Shown here in pieces: positions 46,200-58,299 of a stretch of 64,000 nucleotides of DNA. Positions within the stretch are counted from its first letter, which is position 1. The number at the start of each line of letters is the position of its first letter. Position numbers and translations under genes: made by a program. Source of the DNA: Prorocentrum cordatum (Eukaryota > Sar > Dinophyceae > Prorocentrales > Prorocentraceae); NCBI GenBank assembly GCA_963575745.1, contig CAUYUJ010009524.1:362531-426530 (forward strand), read 5' to 3'. The notes beneath the pieces were generated by a model. That model searched no databases, had not been told where the DNA came from, and saw only the letters and a list, made by a program, of their open reading frames with translations.

Positions 46200-47870
46200 G
46201 AGAAGAGCGAGCCACGCCAGCGGTTGTCAGCTCCGCCGCCGTTCAGCGAGGCGCGAGCAGAGATGCTGGAAGTCGCGAACACCCCGAGCTGCAGCGTCGG
46301 GCACCGAATGGAGGCGGACGGCAGCGGCTGCGCGGTCGCTGGGGCGGGGGGGGGGGCGGCAGCGGCGGCGGCAGCGGCGGCGCGTGTTGGGGCCGCTCGG
46401 GCGGCGGCGATTCAGCGGCGGCCTGCGCCGCCAGCTCTTCGCCGACGCAGCCCGCAAACTCAAGGCAGGTTGCGCGCCCCGCCAGCGATGCTCTCGCGCG
46501 CTTGGAGGGCGCTTCCTCCTCGAAAGCGTCGCTGGGCACTGCGGGCGGCCGAATTAATGCCGGAGCAACGTCGACCGATCTTTCGGAGGAGACCGCGGCA
46601 TTCCTGAAGGCGGGCGCGCGCCCAGCCCTCTCACCTGGAAGGCGGCGCCCCCCTCTGACGCCATCGGCGGGCATCGCGCGCTGCTCCGCTGGCGCAGGGG
46701 CGACGTCCATCGCCCCGGGGGCGGGCGCGCAATATGATCACGCAGACAGGCGGTGGGCCGAGGCCGGGGCGCTCGCGGAGGCGGGCGCGCGCTCTGAGTT
46801 CGCGGGCGGCGGCAATTCAAATATACGTCTGGCAACGCAGGCTCGTCACCAGCGCGGCCCCCGACCCGCTGGCCCAGCGTTCGCCCGCTCAGGAGGCGCC
46901 TCGGCCGAACTGGAGGCCCCGTTGCCACCGCCCCTGGGAGCTTTGGGGGCCTCGGGAGGCCGTCGCACCGATGCGCCTCAACGAGGGCCGTCTTCGCGGG
47001 GGCGCGACCTGCGGGCGCCCCTGAGCCGCGGAATCGCGAAGTGGGCCATCCGCCCCCGCCCCCGCCCCGGGCGCCCCCCAGCCTCGCCGCCGCGCTGCGG
47101 AACCGCCCCGAAGAACGCCCGCCTCCTGGCGGCGCGGGCGCGCTTGGGCCGGGGCGACGGAATATTCTCGGCAGCCAGAACGCCCCGCCCAAGGCTGCGA
47201 TGCCACACGGGCCCTTCCAATGGCCGGCGCGTCGTCGGACGCGGGGGAGGTCGACGAGGCCGCGGCCCCCCCCCCGCAGAGGCGGCGGCGGCAACCGGCA
47301 AAGCAGGCGGCGCCCAGGACGACGACGCGGTGCTCGACCGCGGCCCCGGCGCCGCCAGGGCCACCAAGAGCGCGCCGGTCGACTGCGCGCGGCACCGGCG
47401 GCGCAGACGCACTGAGCCCTTATAGCGGGCACGAGGGCCCGGCTTGGCCGACGCGCTTGGCGGGCTTAGCCTGAGGTCCACCGCCGCGCGCGCAGGGGCG
47501 ATTCTCGGCGCCGCGGGGGCGCCTGGCGAGCCCCTGGCGGTTGCTGACAGGCTGCGCCGCGCGCCCCCGGCGTGGCGGGCAGCCTGGTTCGCGCGATTCC
47601 CCCCCCTGCAGGAACGCGCGCCAGACGCGGTCGCCGGCTCGGGGGGCCGCGGAACCTCTTCCCAGCGAAGACGCAACCGTCGCCCAGCATGCGCCTTCCC
47701 CCCGGCACAGGCGCCGGCTCGCCGCGCTTGCGCCGCCCGGTTGCCTGACGCGCGCGCCCCGCCCCCACGGGGCGCGCGCCCTGCGGGCGCGCGCGTGCGA
47801 GCGCGCTCGCGGCGAGGCGCGCGCGCGCGGGCCGCCCGCCGAAGCTATTGGTCGGGGTTCACAAGTGCAG
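46200..47870. other. Very GC-rich stretch, no gene confidently called
   Basis: Alanine/arginine/proline-rich open frames on both strands are expected from composition alone. No domain, no convincing splice pattern and no long unique protein text were found. Confidence 0.5.
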
Positions 47871-48347
47871 GCTTACACTATGCCAGCGCCCTGGCCTGCG
47901 CGACTTGGCAGGGCCGTGGAATGCGCGCAACCCGACCCCGAGAGTTCCCCCAACAACATAAATGGCATCGCGCAGGTTTCCTCAATTTGGGATTTGGTAT
48001 CACGAGGGTGTCCTCAACCAGGGGGGCTTGCATCCTTTTCTGATCGCACGTTGCAGGTGGCCCCGTTTACCTGCGGTCGGTCAGCTTCGGGGAGCTTCTG
48101 GATGACGGCAGCGGCTGCGCATCAGGCGCTGCTATGCAAGGCGGTTCGTCTGGCGCCCACGTTTTGACGGGCGCTTGAGATCGGCCCCGCGTGTCGTTCG
48201 CGCGCGGGCGCAGTCCGCGTCTCCCAGTCTTGCGTTTTTTTGGCGCCGTGCCTGCAATTTTGGTGGGTGGCATGGTGGGTATCGATCGAATCGGTTTGTG
48301 TCGGCCGTCCCCCATCGGCCTCGCTCAGTTGAGCTTCTGGATGACGG

Positions 48348-48384
48348 CTTTGGAGGGCAGTCGCGCCGCGACTGCCCTCCAAAG
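48348..48384. repeat. Perfect 18-bp inverted repeat
   Basis: CTTTGGAGGGCAGTCGCG, one C, then its exact complement CGCGACTGCCCTCCAAAG. The preceding phrase GAGCTTCTGGATGACGGC also occurs near 48,093. Confidence 0.95.
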
Positions 48385-48477
48385 CGGCGCGCCCCCCGGC
48401 CCGCGCGCGCTCGCGCCCGTCGGGCGCCCCTGACCGCGGGCTGCCCTCCCCAGAGGTCCTCGGCGCTTTAGGATAAC

Positions 48478-48602
48478 ATGTCAAGTCTTATACAAGCCTC
48501 GAGGCTTGTAGTGTAAGACTTCAACCTTCCACTGCTTATATAAGCAGTGGAAGGCTATATAAGACTTCAAGTCTTATCAAAGGCTCCAAGTCTTATATAA
48601 CA
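48478..48602. repeat. Cluster of perfect palindromes
   Basis: TACAAGCCTCGAGGCTTGTA (48,491-48,510) is a perfect 20-bp palindrome. CCTTCCACTGCTTAT plus its mirror complement (48,525-48,554) is a perfect 30-bp palindrome. AAGACTTCAAGTCTT (around 48,561-48,575) is a 7-bp inverted pair. AAGTCTTATA recurs at 48,483, 48,569 and 48,588. This AT-rich patch sits at the edge of GC-rich DNA. Confidence 0.95.
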
Positions 48603-48894
48603 CCATATGCAATGGTTTGAACCATTCAAGATGTATGAAGTCGTGCTGTACATAGTTGGCGTCCGCTTGCTCGCAAACAAAAGCTTATATATTGTTATAA
48701 CACCGTATGTTTAGTATGTAGCGTCAAAGCGTTAAGCCCCTACTAAGCCCACGTTTAGCATTAACGTCGTAATTTTTCACGGCTTGCTTTCCCTGCCCTT
48801 CAAGGCAAGCCTCGGCTGGGTTAACCTTCTCCCCCAGAGGGTCCACCTGGAGCTCCGCGTGCGAGGGCCTCTTTGTTGAAGGCGTCTGGTTTCT

Positions 48895-49030
48895 TGGGGT
48901 CTTGGGGGGGGGATTCTTGGGGTTGTCTTTGGGGTCCTGGGTTCTTGCGGAGGGGCGTCTCGGGTGGTCTTTGGGGTCTTGCGGTCGCAGTGGTCTAGGG
49001 GGGGCGTTTTGGGCAGTCTTTGGGGAGAGA
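48895..49030. repeat. Degenerate TCTTGGGGTCTT repeat
   Basis: Repeated TTGGGGT and TCTTTGGGGTC phrases, resembling the minisatellite of the 27-38 kb region. Confidence 0.6.
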
Positions 49031-49289
49031 GTGCTGGCGCTCGTGCGCGCGTGCCCTCCGCGCCCGTGCTGCCGCAGCTCCACGGGGCTCGGCGCGGCCA
49101 CGGCGCCCAGGCCGCTTGCCGGCCTGGCGGGGCGCCGCGGACGGGGAGATGGCGGCGGCCGCTGGCGGCGGCAGCAGCAGCAGCAGCAGCAGGGAATGCT
49201 GCAGGATTGCGTTTCTTTGTTGGAGGTAGCGTGGGGCAGGGACCAAGGCAGAAGAGTGGCGCCTAGAACGCGCATGATCTAAAATTGCA

Positions 49290-49480
49290 GGAGGTGCTGG
49301 GGGGAGAAGGGAGGAGAGAGGAGTAGGAGTAGTAGGAGTGGGAGTGGGAGTAGGAGTAGTGATAGTAGTAGGAGGAGGAAGAGGAGAAGGAGTATGAGGA
49401 GGAGAAGGAGGGGGATGAGGAGGAAGAGGAGGAGGAGGAGAAGGAGGAGAAGGAGGAGAAGGAGGAGGAGGGAGGTGGAA
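49290..49480. repeat. GA-rich tract upstream of gene A exon
   Basis: GTAGGAGTAG and GGAGGAGAAG phrases ending at the acceptor GGGCCCAG|GATTGG. Confidence 0.8.
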
Positions 49481-49502
49481 CAAGAGGAGGCCGTGGGCCC
49501 AG

Positions 49503-52214
49503 GATTGGTTGTCTAAAAAATCGGCGCCAAGCGACGCCGAGAAGATTATGGCTGCTGTGCTGCCGGCCATCGACAGGGAGAACTTTCTCCAATATGGAGT
49601 TGCCCCAAGTCGTGATCAATTCACGCAGGCGAACAAGGACGAGATCTTGCGTCACGCCAAGGCTTGCTCGGGGGCACGGAGGGCAGGATGTCAGGAGCAG
49701 GAAGAGGTGTTGCATTAGCGCTCAGGTTGATGAGGTCAAGGGGTCAGGAGCAGGATGAGGAGGGCAGGATCAGATCAGGAGATCAGGGTCACGACGATGA
49801 CGATGACGATGACGATAACAGTAACGACGATAGCGCCGCCCGTCGATCGGGAGACCGTGGGTTTTCTATCGAATGCGCTCCGACTCTCTCGATAATCGCC
49901 CTCACTCCTTGCAGTGCCAAGGGAGGAAGTCAAGCCCTCCTCCTCCTCCTCCCCCTCTTCCTCCTCCTCCTCCTCCTCCTCCTCCTCCTCGCTGCTCACG
50001 CCAACTCTGTTGTATCACATCGTCCAGTGATTGCCTTTATTGTCTTGCTTCGATGCGCCCCTGCTCCCCCCTGTTGCGCCGACGCCAGATGATGGCCCGC
50101 ATCGAGCTCATCGCTGGCAACATGTCGCTCGATAGCAAGGCCACGACGCTGGCCTTCGAGATGATCGCGCGCAAGAAGGCGCAACCGTGGGGCATGGACG
50201 AGATAAGTCAGCAGACGTGGGCGATGAACAACGCTCTGAGGTGATCAGGGGTTTCAAAGCGGCGTTCGGGCTGTCCGATTGTCGCCCCTTCCCATCCCCT
50301 CCTCATCCTCCTCCGTCTGGCGCCTCCTGTGCCGATGAGCGCATGGGTCTCGGGCAGACCTGTTGTCCTGGGGTCGGGCTGAAAGCAGGTCGAAGCGTGA
50401 TGCGGGGGAAGAGGAGGAACGAGCAGAGAGCAAACGAGGTTGGCAACGTGGCGACGCGAGCAGATGAGGAGGAGGAGGAAGAAGGAGAAAAGGAGGAGGA
50501 CGAGGAGGAGGAGGAAGGCGAGCAGACGGGGAGAAAGCACGAGGAGGGGGAACGAACGTAGGAGGAGGTAGGAAGAGGCACCAAGAGGAGGATCAGGGAA
50601 TAGAGAGACAGACAGAGAGAGAGAGAGAGAGAGAGACGGCCCAGGCTCCGCTCGATGTGCAGGCACGTCTACGACTCGTACAGAAAAGAACGGATAGGAG
50701 AGAAAGTTCCAGCTTGGATGACGTCCTTGAGGAAGCGACAGGAGGAGCTGGGGATCCGCACTGGGCCAAAGGAGGATGAGAAGAAGGATCGCAAAGAGAA
50801 GAGGAGTGCAGGAAAGAGGTGCAGGGGGCGATCGCCCGAGCGGTCCGAAGACAGACCCAGAAAGAGCAGAGACGCAAAGCATGACTCGGCGCGTGAGGAT
50901 GGCAAGAGAGAGCTCCCGGCTTCGGACGATTCGACCGATCGAGAGAAGAGGCGCAGGAGGCGCGTGAAGACTCCTGAGGGCAAGAAGCGCGCCAAGACCC
51001 CTGAGGACAAGGGAGTGTCCGGAGTATTCGACATCGGCTACAATCCAGACGACTGCGTCGCCATAAAGACATGCACATCAGGCAGAACCACCACCACGCA
51101 CGACATCTTTGCAAAGCCAGGCAAGACATTCATGTACTGCCGCTTCCCAGACAGCGAGACAGAACACGAAATGCCGACCCTCACAGTTCACACGTGGGAA
51201 AACAAAGGCGGCAACAAAGGCGTTGATTCCAAAGCCAAGCCCAAAGCCAAAGCCAAAGCCGCAGTGGTCTCGAACTGTTATTGGAGCGGCGAGCTTGATG
51301 ATGGCACCAGGGTCGCAGTGAACTACAAGAAACTCTCCACTGAGAAAGACGGAAGCATTACAGATGGATTGGTCATCAAAATGGGGACGGGCGCCAGCGG
51401 CCAACTGCTCCAATGTACATACAGATCCGTCTTGTACAACAAAGAGTTCGCGCTGAAAATGATGACAAAGATAGCCCAGAAGTACATGAAAGGAAAGATT
51501 GCCCACGAAGATATGCCTGCAGCTCGGGACAAGGAGATCGCGGCATGGAAGAAAGACCAGGGTGAGGCGGCGGGCAGCCAGGCAGGTTCCAGCGGTAAGC
51601 CAGCAAAAAGGAAAGCATCGGATGGTTGCGACCGCAGCGCCGACAAGAAGCAAAAGAAAGATATCGAGCGTGAGCCAGAGGACGAGAGCGATGAGAGCAC
51701 CTCCGAGGAGGACAACGAGGACGAGGAGGAGGGCGAGGGCGCCGAGGAGGAGGCGGAGGAGGAGGAGAAGGAACTCGACGTCCCAGTAGACGACGAAGAC
51801 GAAGAGGCAGAGAAGGATAAGACAGAGGAAGCCAGTGACGAGGACGCCAGTGAAGAGGAAGAGGAGGATGAGACAGAGGAAGCCAATGAAGATGCTGCTG
51901 TTGCGAAGAGACCTTCAGGCAAAGGCAGGCCCAAAGCAAAAGCCAAAGTGAAAGCGAGTGCGAAGCAGCCTGCGCGTAAGAGACCCGCAGCGGTGATGAG
52001 GAGACCTGCCGCGATGAAGAGACCAGCTGGACATCGCAAGCCTGAAGAACCAGAAGAGGACGAGGAGGACGAAGAGTCAGACGAGGAGTCAGAAGAAGAG
52101 GACGAGGAGGAAGAAGAGCCGCCAGACCAGGAAGAAGAGCCGCCAGACCAGATCCCCGCGCCCGACACGCTGTCCCTGTTCCGCAAGGCCATGATCCAAG
52201 GCGTGGTGGCATGA
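49503..52214 (+). CDS. Gene A: charged, probably nuclear protein with RPAA motif
   Basis: Three exons whose frame is kept: 49,503-49,661 (DWLSKKSAPSDAEKIM...), 50,089-50,240 (MMARIELIAGNMSLDSKATT...), 50,645-52,214. The introns have a GC donor and a GT donor. The 5' end may lack an exon. In the last exon, counted from M at 50,655: a K/R/E-rich region with RSPERSEDRPRKSR (residues 1-120), two globular-looking segments (121-185 and 205-300), an acidic block (340-415), a basic AKAKVKAS-type block and KRPAAVMRRPAAMKRPAG (418-460), then a second acidic block and DTLSLFRKAMIQGVVA. The charge pattern suggests a nuclear or chromatin role; no family is recognised. Confidence 0.78.
50606..50636. repeat. 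(GA)n at an intron 3' end
   Basis: GAGAGAGAGA immediately before the acceptor ACGGCCCAG|GCTCCG of gene A. A purine tract occupies the usual polypyrimidine position. Confidence 0.9.
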
Positions 52215-52610
52215 GAGCTTGGCCGAGCGTTCAAGCAGATCGCGGGGCAGCGGGGCGAGGGGATAAGATGTCCTTGCTGTCCTTATCTTTGTCAGCCTCC
52301 ACGCCGTCGCCTGTGCGGCGATCGCTTCGGGGGGAGGGCCAGGAAGTCCACGTCTTGCCCCTCCGATCTTCGTCTTACCCCCTCTTTCCTCCATTGCTCA
52401 TGCGCCTGCTTCTCCTGCTGACCTCCCTCGCTTCCCCCTCTCCCTCCTACTTGCCCACGGCCTCTCCCTTCTTGCCCTGCCGGCCTCTGGGGCTTCGTGC
52501 CGGCCCCTCCGCGAGCCACGAGCCCGAGACCCCCCTTCCCCGATGTCGCAGCCACGCGTGGTCAAGAGGTTTTTTTCGGAGGCTTCTCGAACGGATCGGC
52601 CGCGGCCGCG

Positions 52611-55600
52611 ATGTCGCGGCAACCTTCCATTGACCCTGATTTCGATGCGGATTCCCGAAGTCCGAGGGCCCGTTCAATCTCGGAGAGGAGGCGTCGTGCG
52701 ACGTCTTCAAGATCAGAACAGAGTGATGCATCCGCAACCGAACGAGAACCAGCGTGCATGCCGCACCCCATCTTCAAGCAGCTCGGGGCGCCCGTGGCTA
52801 TCAGCTCAGACAGTGCCCCAGGGGGTTCTCAGGTGGATGAAGGATCGATATGTTCCCAAATTCAGGGGGGAATCTTGGCCGAACGAGGAAGGAGGATGAG
52901 GAGGAGGGGGAGGAGGAAGAGGAGGAGTGGAGGAGGAGGAGGAGGCGAAAAAGGGAAGGAGGAGGGTGATGATGATGACGATGAGGAGGAGGAGGAGGAG
53001 GAAGAGACAGGTGAGAAAGACGGCAGGGTGATGCCACTTTATCGGCGGGCGCCAATCGGGGGACATTTGAGGTCGGGGGGCCGATCGCCAGAGGAGGCGG
53101 CAGATCCCCAGGAGCTCTCGAGGAACTCCCTGAAGAGATGAGGGACGAGTGGAGGGAGACCTTGGCTGTCGTCCGCGCAGAAGATCAGAAGAAAGCCGAT
53201 GCCGATATGGAGGAGGCTCGCTCTACCTACTCCTTGTCCTTGTTCCTGCTCTGGTTCCTCTTCTCCCACACATCTCGCGCTGCCCCTCCCTCGCGCTGCA
53301 AGGCGAAGCGGGTCGCCGAGCAGATGGAGACTGAGGAGGCCCAGCGCAGCTCCGAGGGCAAGAAGGCCTGGGGGCGGAGGGGCGAGGATAAGAGGATGGG
53401 CGAGCGAGGGAGGGAGGGGGGCAGATGAGGGAGGGAGAGCGGGGGAAGGAGGATGAGGAGGAGGAGGAGGAGGAGGAAGCAGGAGGGACCAGGGCGCCGA
53501 CTGACAGAAATAAGGAGGAGGAGGAGGAGGAGGACGACGACGACGACGACCACGACGACGGCGAGGACGAGGAGAGCGAGGAGGAGAAGGATGAGGGAGG
53601 AGAAGTGAGGAGAAGGAGGAGGGAGGAGGAGCAGATCAATCGCAGGAGACGGCACTGCATCATTAGACCCTCCGCTGCCACAGGCCACAGCTGATGGTGA
53701 GAAGGGTGCTCCTGCTGGTTCGTCGCGTCGCCCGTCGAGGGGCCACTCGCGTCGGCCGAGGTCGAGGCGCGGTCGCCGCAGCAGTTCGCCGAGGCGGGAT
53801 CGCAGGAGGCGCAGCAGCCATCGCGACCGCCGTCGCCGCCGTAGCCACGAGTCTGGCGATGGCCGCCCCCGCGATCGCGATGAGCTTGGCGATCGCCGTC
53901 GCGGTGCTGGTGGCAGCGATCGTGGTGAGCTCCATGATGACAGTGGCGGCGGGCTTGCTGTTGATAGCGTCGGCGACAGTCTTCCAGGCGAGGATGATCT
54001 CAAGGGGGACTTGCTGCGCGTGTTGCAGAAGGTGAAGTCTGGCAGCTCGGGCTCGGATGAGGTGACGACGGACGACGTCAACGCCATCTTGCTGGCCATC
54101 AGGAGGTCGGGTACCAAGGGCGAGGTCAGTAGCGCAGTGCAGGCGCGCCGCGCAGGCCGCTCGGGACCTGGAGGCTCCAAGCTGGAGGAGGTGGTTGGCA
54201 GCGCGGCTCGCAGGGGCGGCTCGAGGTCGGCCACGCCCAGCACAGTTGTCGCGCCGACGCCGATGCCTCAGCAGCGCAGGAGCTGTATCGGGAGGAAGGG
54301 GAGGGGAGGAAGTGAGGGAGGAAGAGGAGGAAGGAGGAGAAGGGGGAGGGGAACACTTCGGGGGAGGGAGGAGGGAGGAGGGAGATGAAGGAGGAAGGAG
54401 AGAGGAGGGGGGCGCAGGGGGACAAGGAGGTGATGGGGAGAGAGATAAAGGATCAGGAGGAGGACGACGAGGATCCTTCCTAGGACCCACCACCCCCCCC
54501 CCCCCCCCTTGCCCTCAGCAGGAGCCCTTCGAAGTCCACCCCGCGGAAGATGGACAGCCAGCGCAGCCGCGTCCCCGCGGGGGCCATCACCGAGGCGTCC
54601 GTTGCGCAGATGGCACTGGACTTGAAGCAGAAGGCCGTTCGCCTCGAGAGCAACGCTGAGGGCTTCTGCACGGGCAAGGGCCCCCATGCTCCGCCGCAGC
54701 CTGGGACGACGGCGAGGACGCTGCCCAAGGAGCTCGAAGAAGCGCCGCCTTCTGCTCGCAATGCGACGGGGGATAAGGCGATCTTCTGCGCTTGGGAGGA
54801 GGGCCAGCGCACCTTCAAGCAGAGCGACGTGATCGGGTGCCGCTTCCGCCGCGAGCTCGCCACCAACGAGGTGCTCAACAACGACTGGCAGAAGACCAAG
54901 GACGAGGACGCCTTCAAGGAGAAGTGGCTCAAAGAGAAGTACGAGGCCATCGGATGGTGTAATGTGCGTTCACCTCTGCTCCTGGCACTCGGCCCCCTGT
55001 TGTCGCTCCCGGGCATTCGATCGCCACGCCATCGACACGTTGAAGGTGTCCATCGACACCCATCGACACCCCTCCATTAGAAAACCATGTAAATAACAAG
55101 GTTTGGCGCACGTTCCATCGACATCGGAGGAGGTTGGAGGAGGGAGGAGGGAGGAGGGAGGAGGGAGGAGGGAGGAGAGAGGGAGGTTGGAGGAAGGAGG
55201 CTGGAGAAGGAAAGTGGAGGCAGAGAGAGGTTGGAGGAGGGGGGCAGAGAGAGGTTGGAGGCAAAGGTTGGAGGGACGTCGAAGGGATTGGGGGAGGGAG
55301 GTTGGAGGAGGGAGGAGGGAGGCAGAGAGACGCGCAGATAGAAAGAGAGAGAGAGAGAGAGAGCGCCACCCAGGGGATCTGCAAGACGTACAAGGTGCAC
55401 ACGCAGGAACAGGAGGAGGCGTGGGTCAAAGAGGGCAGATACGTAAGCTTCCTCCGCATGACATACGAGGAGGGCGGACCTCAAGGATGGCGTGACCCCG
55501 AAACTCTAGACACATGCAACATCATATGTGAGCACTGCCTCGACATGGGATTCCCCTTCATTTCCCTGGACCAGGCCAAGAAGGTGAAGTTCATGTACTT

Positions 55601-57009
55601 CACTGTCAAATACAGGGAGGCGTTCACTAAACGCTGGACCTTGACGACCTCCCAGAACAAGCTGCCCGACGCCCCCAGCGAGCCCGTAGAACCGAAGAAG
55701 TTGCCCAAGAACCCCAAGAACCCCAAGGACTCCAAGGACCCGAAGGACCCGAAGGAGCCGAAGGAAACGAGAACACCCAGGGCAAAGAAACCAGATGCAG
55801 AGGCCTTCGCTAAGGCCAAGAAAACCATGTCGGGAGCTCAGGCCGCCTTGGCCGCCGCTAGGTCCATCGAGAGTGGCATGAAGGATCCTTCCAATGACGA
55901 TTGGTCGTGGGCCAGCTCGAAGACTGTGGAGGAGGTCTCAGCGAACATTAGGAAGCTCCACTCGAGGGTTGAGTCCATCCCGCTTGCCAAGCTGCTCCAG
56001 GCCAGCTATACGTACGAGCAGGTGCTCGTGAATGAAATGAAAGATGTTGCCAAGCCCTCCTCCCCATTCGTGAACGCTCGAAGTCAACCCCTCACGTGGC
56101 CTCTGAGATGGCCCCTTCAGGCGAAGCGTCGTCTCTTCCTCCTCCTCCTCCTCCTCCTCCTCCTCCTCCTCCTCCTCCTCCTCCCCCCGCCCTCCCCTCC
56201 CTCCCTCACTCCCTCCCTTCCTCTCTCCCTCCCTCCCTCCCCCTCTCTCCCCCTCCTCCTCCCTCTCTTTCCCCTCTCCCTCCTCACCCCCACCCTCCTC
56301 CTCCTCTCCCCCCGCCCGCTCCTCCAACCATCGCTTCTGTCGCCCGCTCCGCCCCTGCGCCGCCGGCCCCGCCCCTCGCCCCCCCGCAGATCAGCAGCCG
56401 CCTGAGCGACGGCGAGATCATCACGCAGAGTTCCCAGGTCGAGAAGCTTCAGGAGCGGCCTCGCGCAAGGGGGGAGATCTGATGGGAGAAGGAGGAGGAT
56501 GGAAAGGATGGGGAGAAGGGGGAGGAGGATGGAAAGGATGATGAGGGAGAGGAGGAGGAGGAGGAGGAGGAGGAGGAGGAGGAGGGGGAGGAGGAGGAGG
56601 AGGAGGAGGAGGAGGAGGAGAAAAAGGAAGGAGAGGGAGGACGAATTGAGGGGGGAAGGGTGAGAGCAGGGAGGGTCAGGGCAAATACATCAAGTGCATT
56701 TTGTAAGCATGTCTTTGATCGTCTTGAGCCCTCATGGACTCGGTTTGCGCCGTCATCAAAGCCCTTTAAGGGCGAACGGGTGCCTGCCCTGGCGCTCCCC
56801 AGGATGACATCGATAATCTCGTGGAGCAGACGAAGGCAATGCTTAACTCCAGCGAGTTCTTGGCGGGCCGCGGCAGTAAGGGTTCCTCGTCCAAGCGTGG
56901 GGTCAGTGACAGCGGCAAGAAGAATAAGGGTAAGACGCCGAAGTCCAAGGCGGACGAGGAGGCTGCGGACCCCGAGCGCCCCCGCAAGAAGCCCAGGAAG
57001 AAGCCATAG
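52611..57009 (+). CDS. Gene B: eight-exon RS-rich protein
   Basis: Frame-consistent model: 52,611-52,887, 53,112-53,215, 53,303-53,365, 53,684-54,225, 54,522-54,945, 55,374-56,000, 56,390-56,452, 56,803-57,009 (TAG). This sums to 769 codons. Alternative donors at 54,963, 56,021 and 56,437 also keep the frame. Donors are GA, GC, GC, GT, GC, GC, GA. Visible features: a Ser/Arg N-terminus (MSRQPSIDPDFDAD), an acidic helix (LEELPEEMRDEWRETLAVV), an RS domain in exon 4 (HSRRPRSRRGRRSSSPRR), globular exons 5-6 (WEEGQRTFKQSDVIGCRF, CNIICEHC), a KNPKDSKDPKDPKEPKE linker and a basic end (RPRKKPRKKP). An RS domain suggests RNA processing, by inference only. No RRM is visible. Confidence 0.78.
53455..53640. 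repeat. (GAG)n/(GAC)n in intron 3 of gene B
   Basis: Purine triplets filling the interval between exons 3 and 4. The polyglutamate frame here is not coding. Confidence 0.85.
55130..55364. repeat. GGAGGGA repeats then (GA)n in intron 5 of gene B
   Basis: GAGGGAGGAG and GGAGGTTGGAG phrases, then GAGAGAGAGA just before the acceptor CGCCACCCAG|GGGATC. Confidence 0.9.
56125..56320. repeat. (CTC)n in intron 6 of gene B
   Basis: Pyrimidine-rich triplets between exons 6 and 7. The next intron (56,520-56,630) holds the opposite, (GAG)n. Confidence 0.9.
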
Positions 57010-58299
57010 ATCGCACGTGTGGTTATGTTCAGAGATCTCTGGGGAGTGAGCTCGCGCGTGCTTACGCGTGGGGCCGCCGCATCACTCGCGTGGCCGATAA
57101 TGGGGACGGGCACAGGTAAGGATGAGCCTAGGAAGGAAGGAGGAGTTGATCGTGTTTCTTTAGGGCTCGGCTAGAGTGTGCGCGTGCTATTCTTGGCAAC
57201 GCCGAGCTCGTGAGATCTGGTGAAAGATGCTTCGCAGGCTTCTGCCCCACGGCGTTTTGGGGCCGACATGCGTGGCCGATAGCGGCGCCGAGAGCACGAT
57301 CTAGCTCGAACGTGCGTCTGCTCTGCGTTTTGCGTGTGAAAACGTGCCAAGTTAAGATGGATACGTTCCGATTCGGCGATATTCCCGAATCATCTCTGCA
57401 AAACCTGTTCCTGGCATGTCCTGGAGCCGCCCCCGTAACGACACTCTAACGACACGATGCTATCGACACCCCCCGTCAAACCATATATATATATATGAAA
57501 AGCACAAACAACGATCGACACGCCATCGCCACTTATCGACACCCCCGTGGCGGTGCCTGGCCGGCAGCCGGCCACGTCTGTTTTTTTTCGCGTTCGGCAA
57601 ACATCCTAGACATATTCGTGGAGACGTGCAATGCCATGTTCAGCCAAAACCGTTTCGAAAGCTGTTCGGTGTCGGGGCCCAAGGGGCGCGACGATAATCG
57701 AGCATCGCGTGCGACCGCCTTGATGGCGGGGCCGCGTGAGCGCGAAGATATGCTGGCTCAGAAGATGAAAACAGTTGCCAGATTTGGACCGACTCGCCTG
57801 CTGTGTCAGAGATTCAGCCTGCTTCGCTACCTGTCGCCCTTCTGCATCCCACCCTCCCTCTGCCTCGGCGAGCCTGGCCGCCGCGGTCGCTGCACTGGGA
57901 CGCAGCAGCATCGGCAGTGACAGCAGCAACGACGACGTTGATAAGGAATTAGGCGCATGGGTGGCAGTAGGAGGAGGATGAGGAGGAGGAGGAGGATGGG
58001 TGAGATGGAGGACGAGGACAATGGGAGGAAGTGTTAGGCGGAGGAAGATGAGGAGGTGGAGAAGGAGGAATCGGAGGACGAGGAGGAGGGGGATGCGAAG
58101 GGCCAACTGTCTGCCTCCTATCCTCCCTAAATCTTTGACATGCTGTCTCTCTCCTTGGCAATTGTCTCCCCTCCTCGCGCATTCGCGTCCACCCCTCCCT
58201 CGTCGATCCCCCGCGCTCGTCCTCCAAGGTCGCATCAGATTCGTTGTCATCGTCTCATCATGTGAGCTTTTTTTTTCTCGAGCAGTTGCGGGCTTCACC
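57010..58299. other. Intergenic between genes B and C
   Basis: Contains a (TA)n tract at 57,483-57,496, CATCGACACC phrases also seen at 55,030-55,075, and GAG-rich sequence at 57,965-58,090. No supported gene. Any 5' exon of gene C would be here. Confidence 0.5.

Noticed and set aside
46500-47430. 300-residue Ala/Arg/Pro frames on both strands
   Set aside because: Long frames are expected at this GC content; no non-repetitive conserved-looking text was found.
53227-54243. 338-residue minus-strand open frame
   Set aside because: It is the shadow of gene B exons 3-4; the plus strand gives an RS domain and frame-consistent splice sites.
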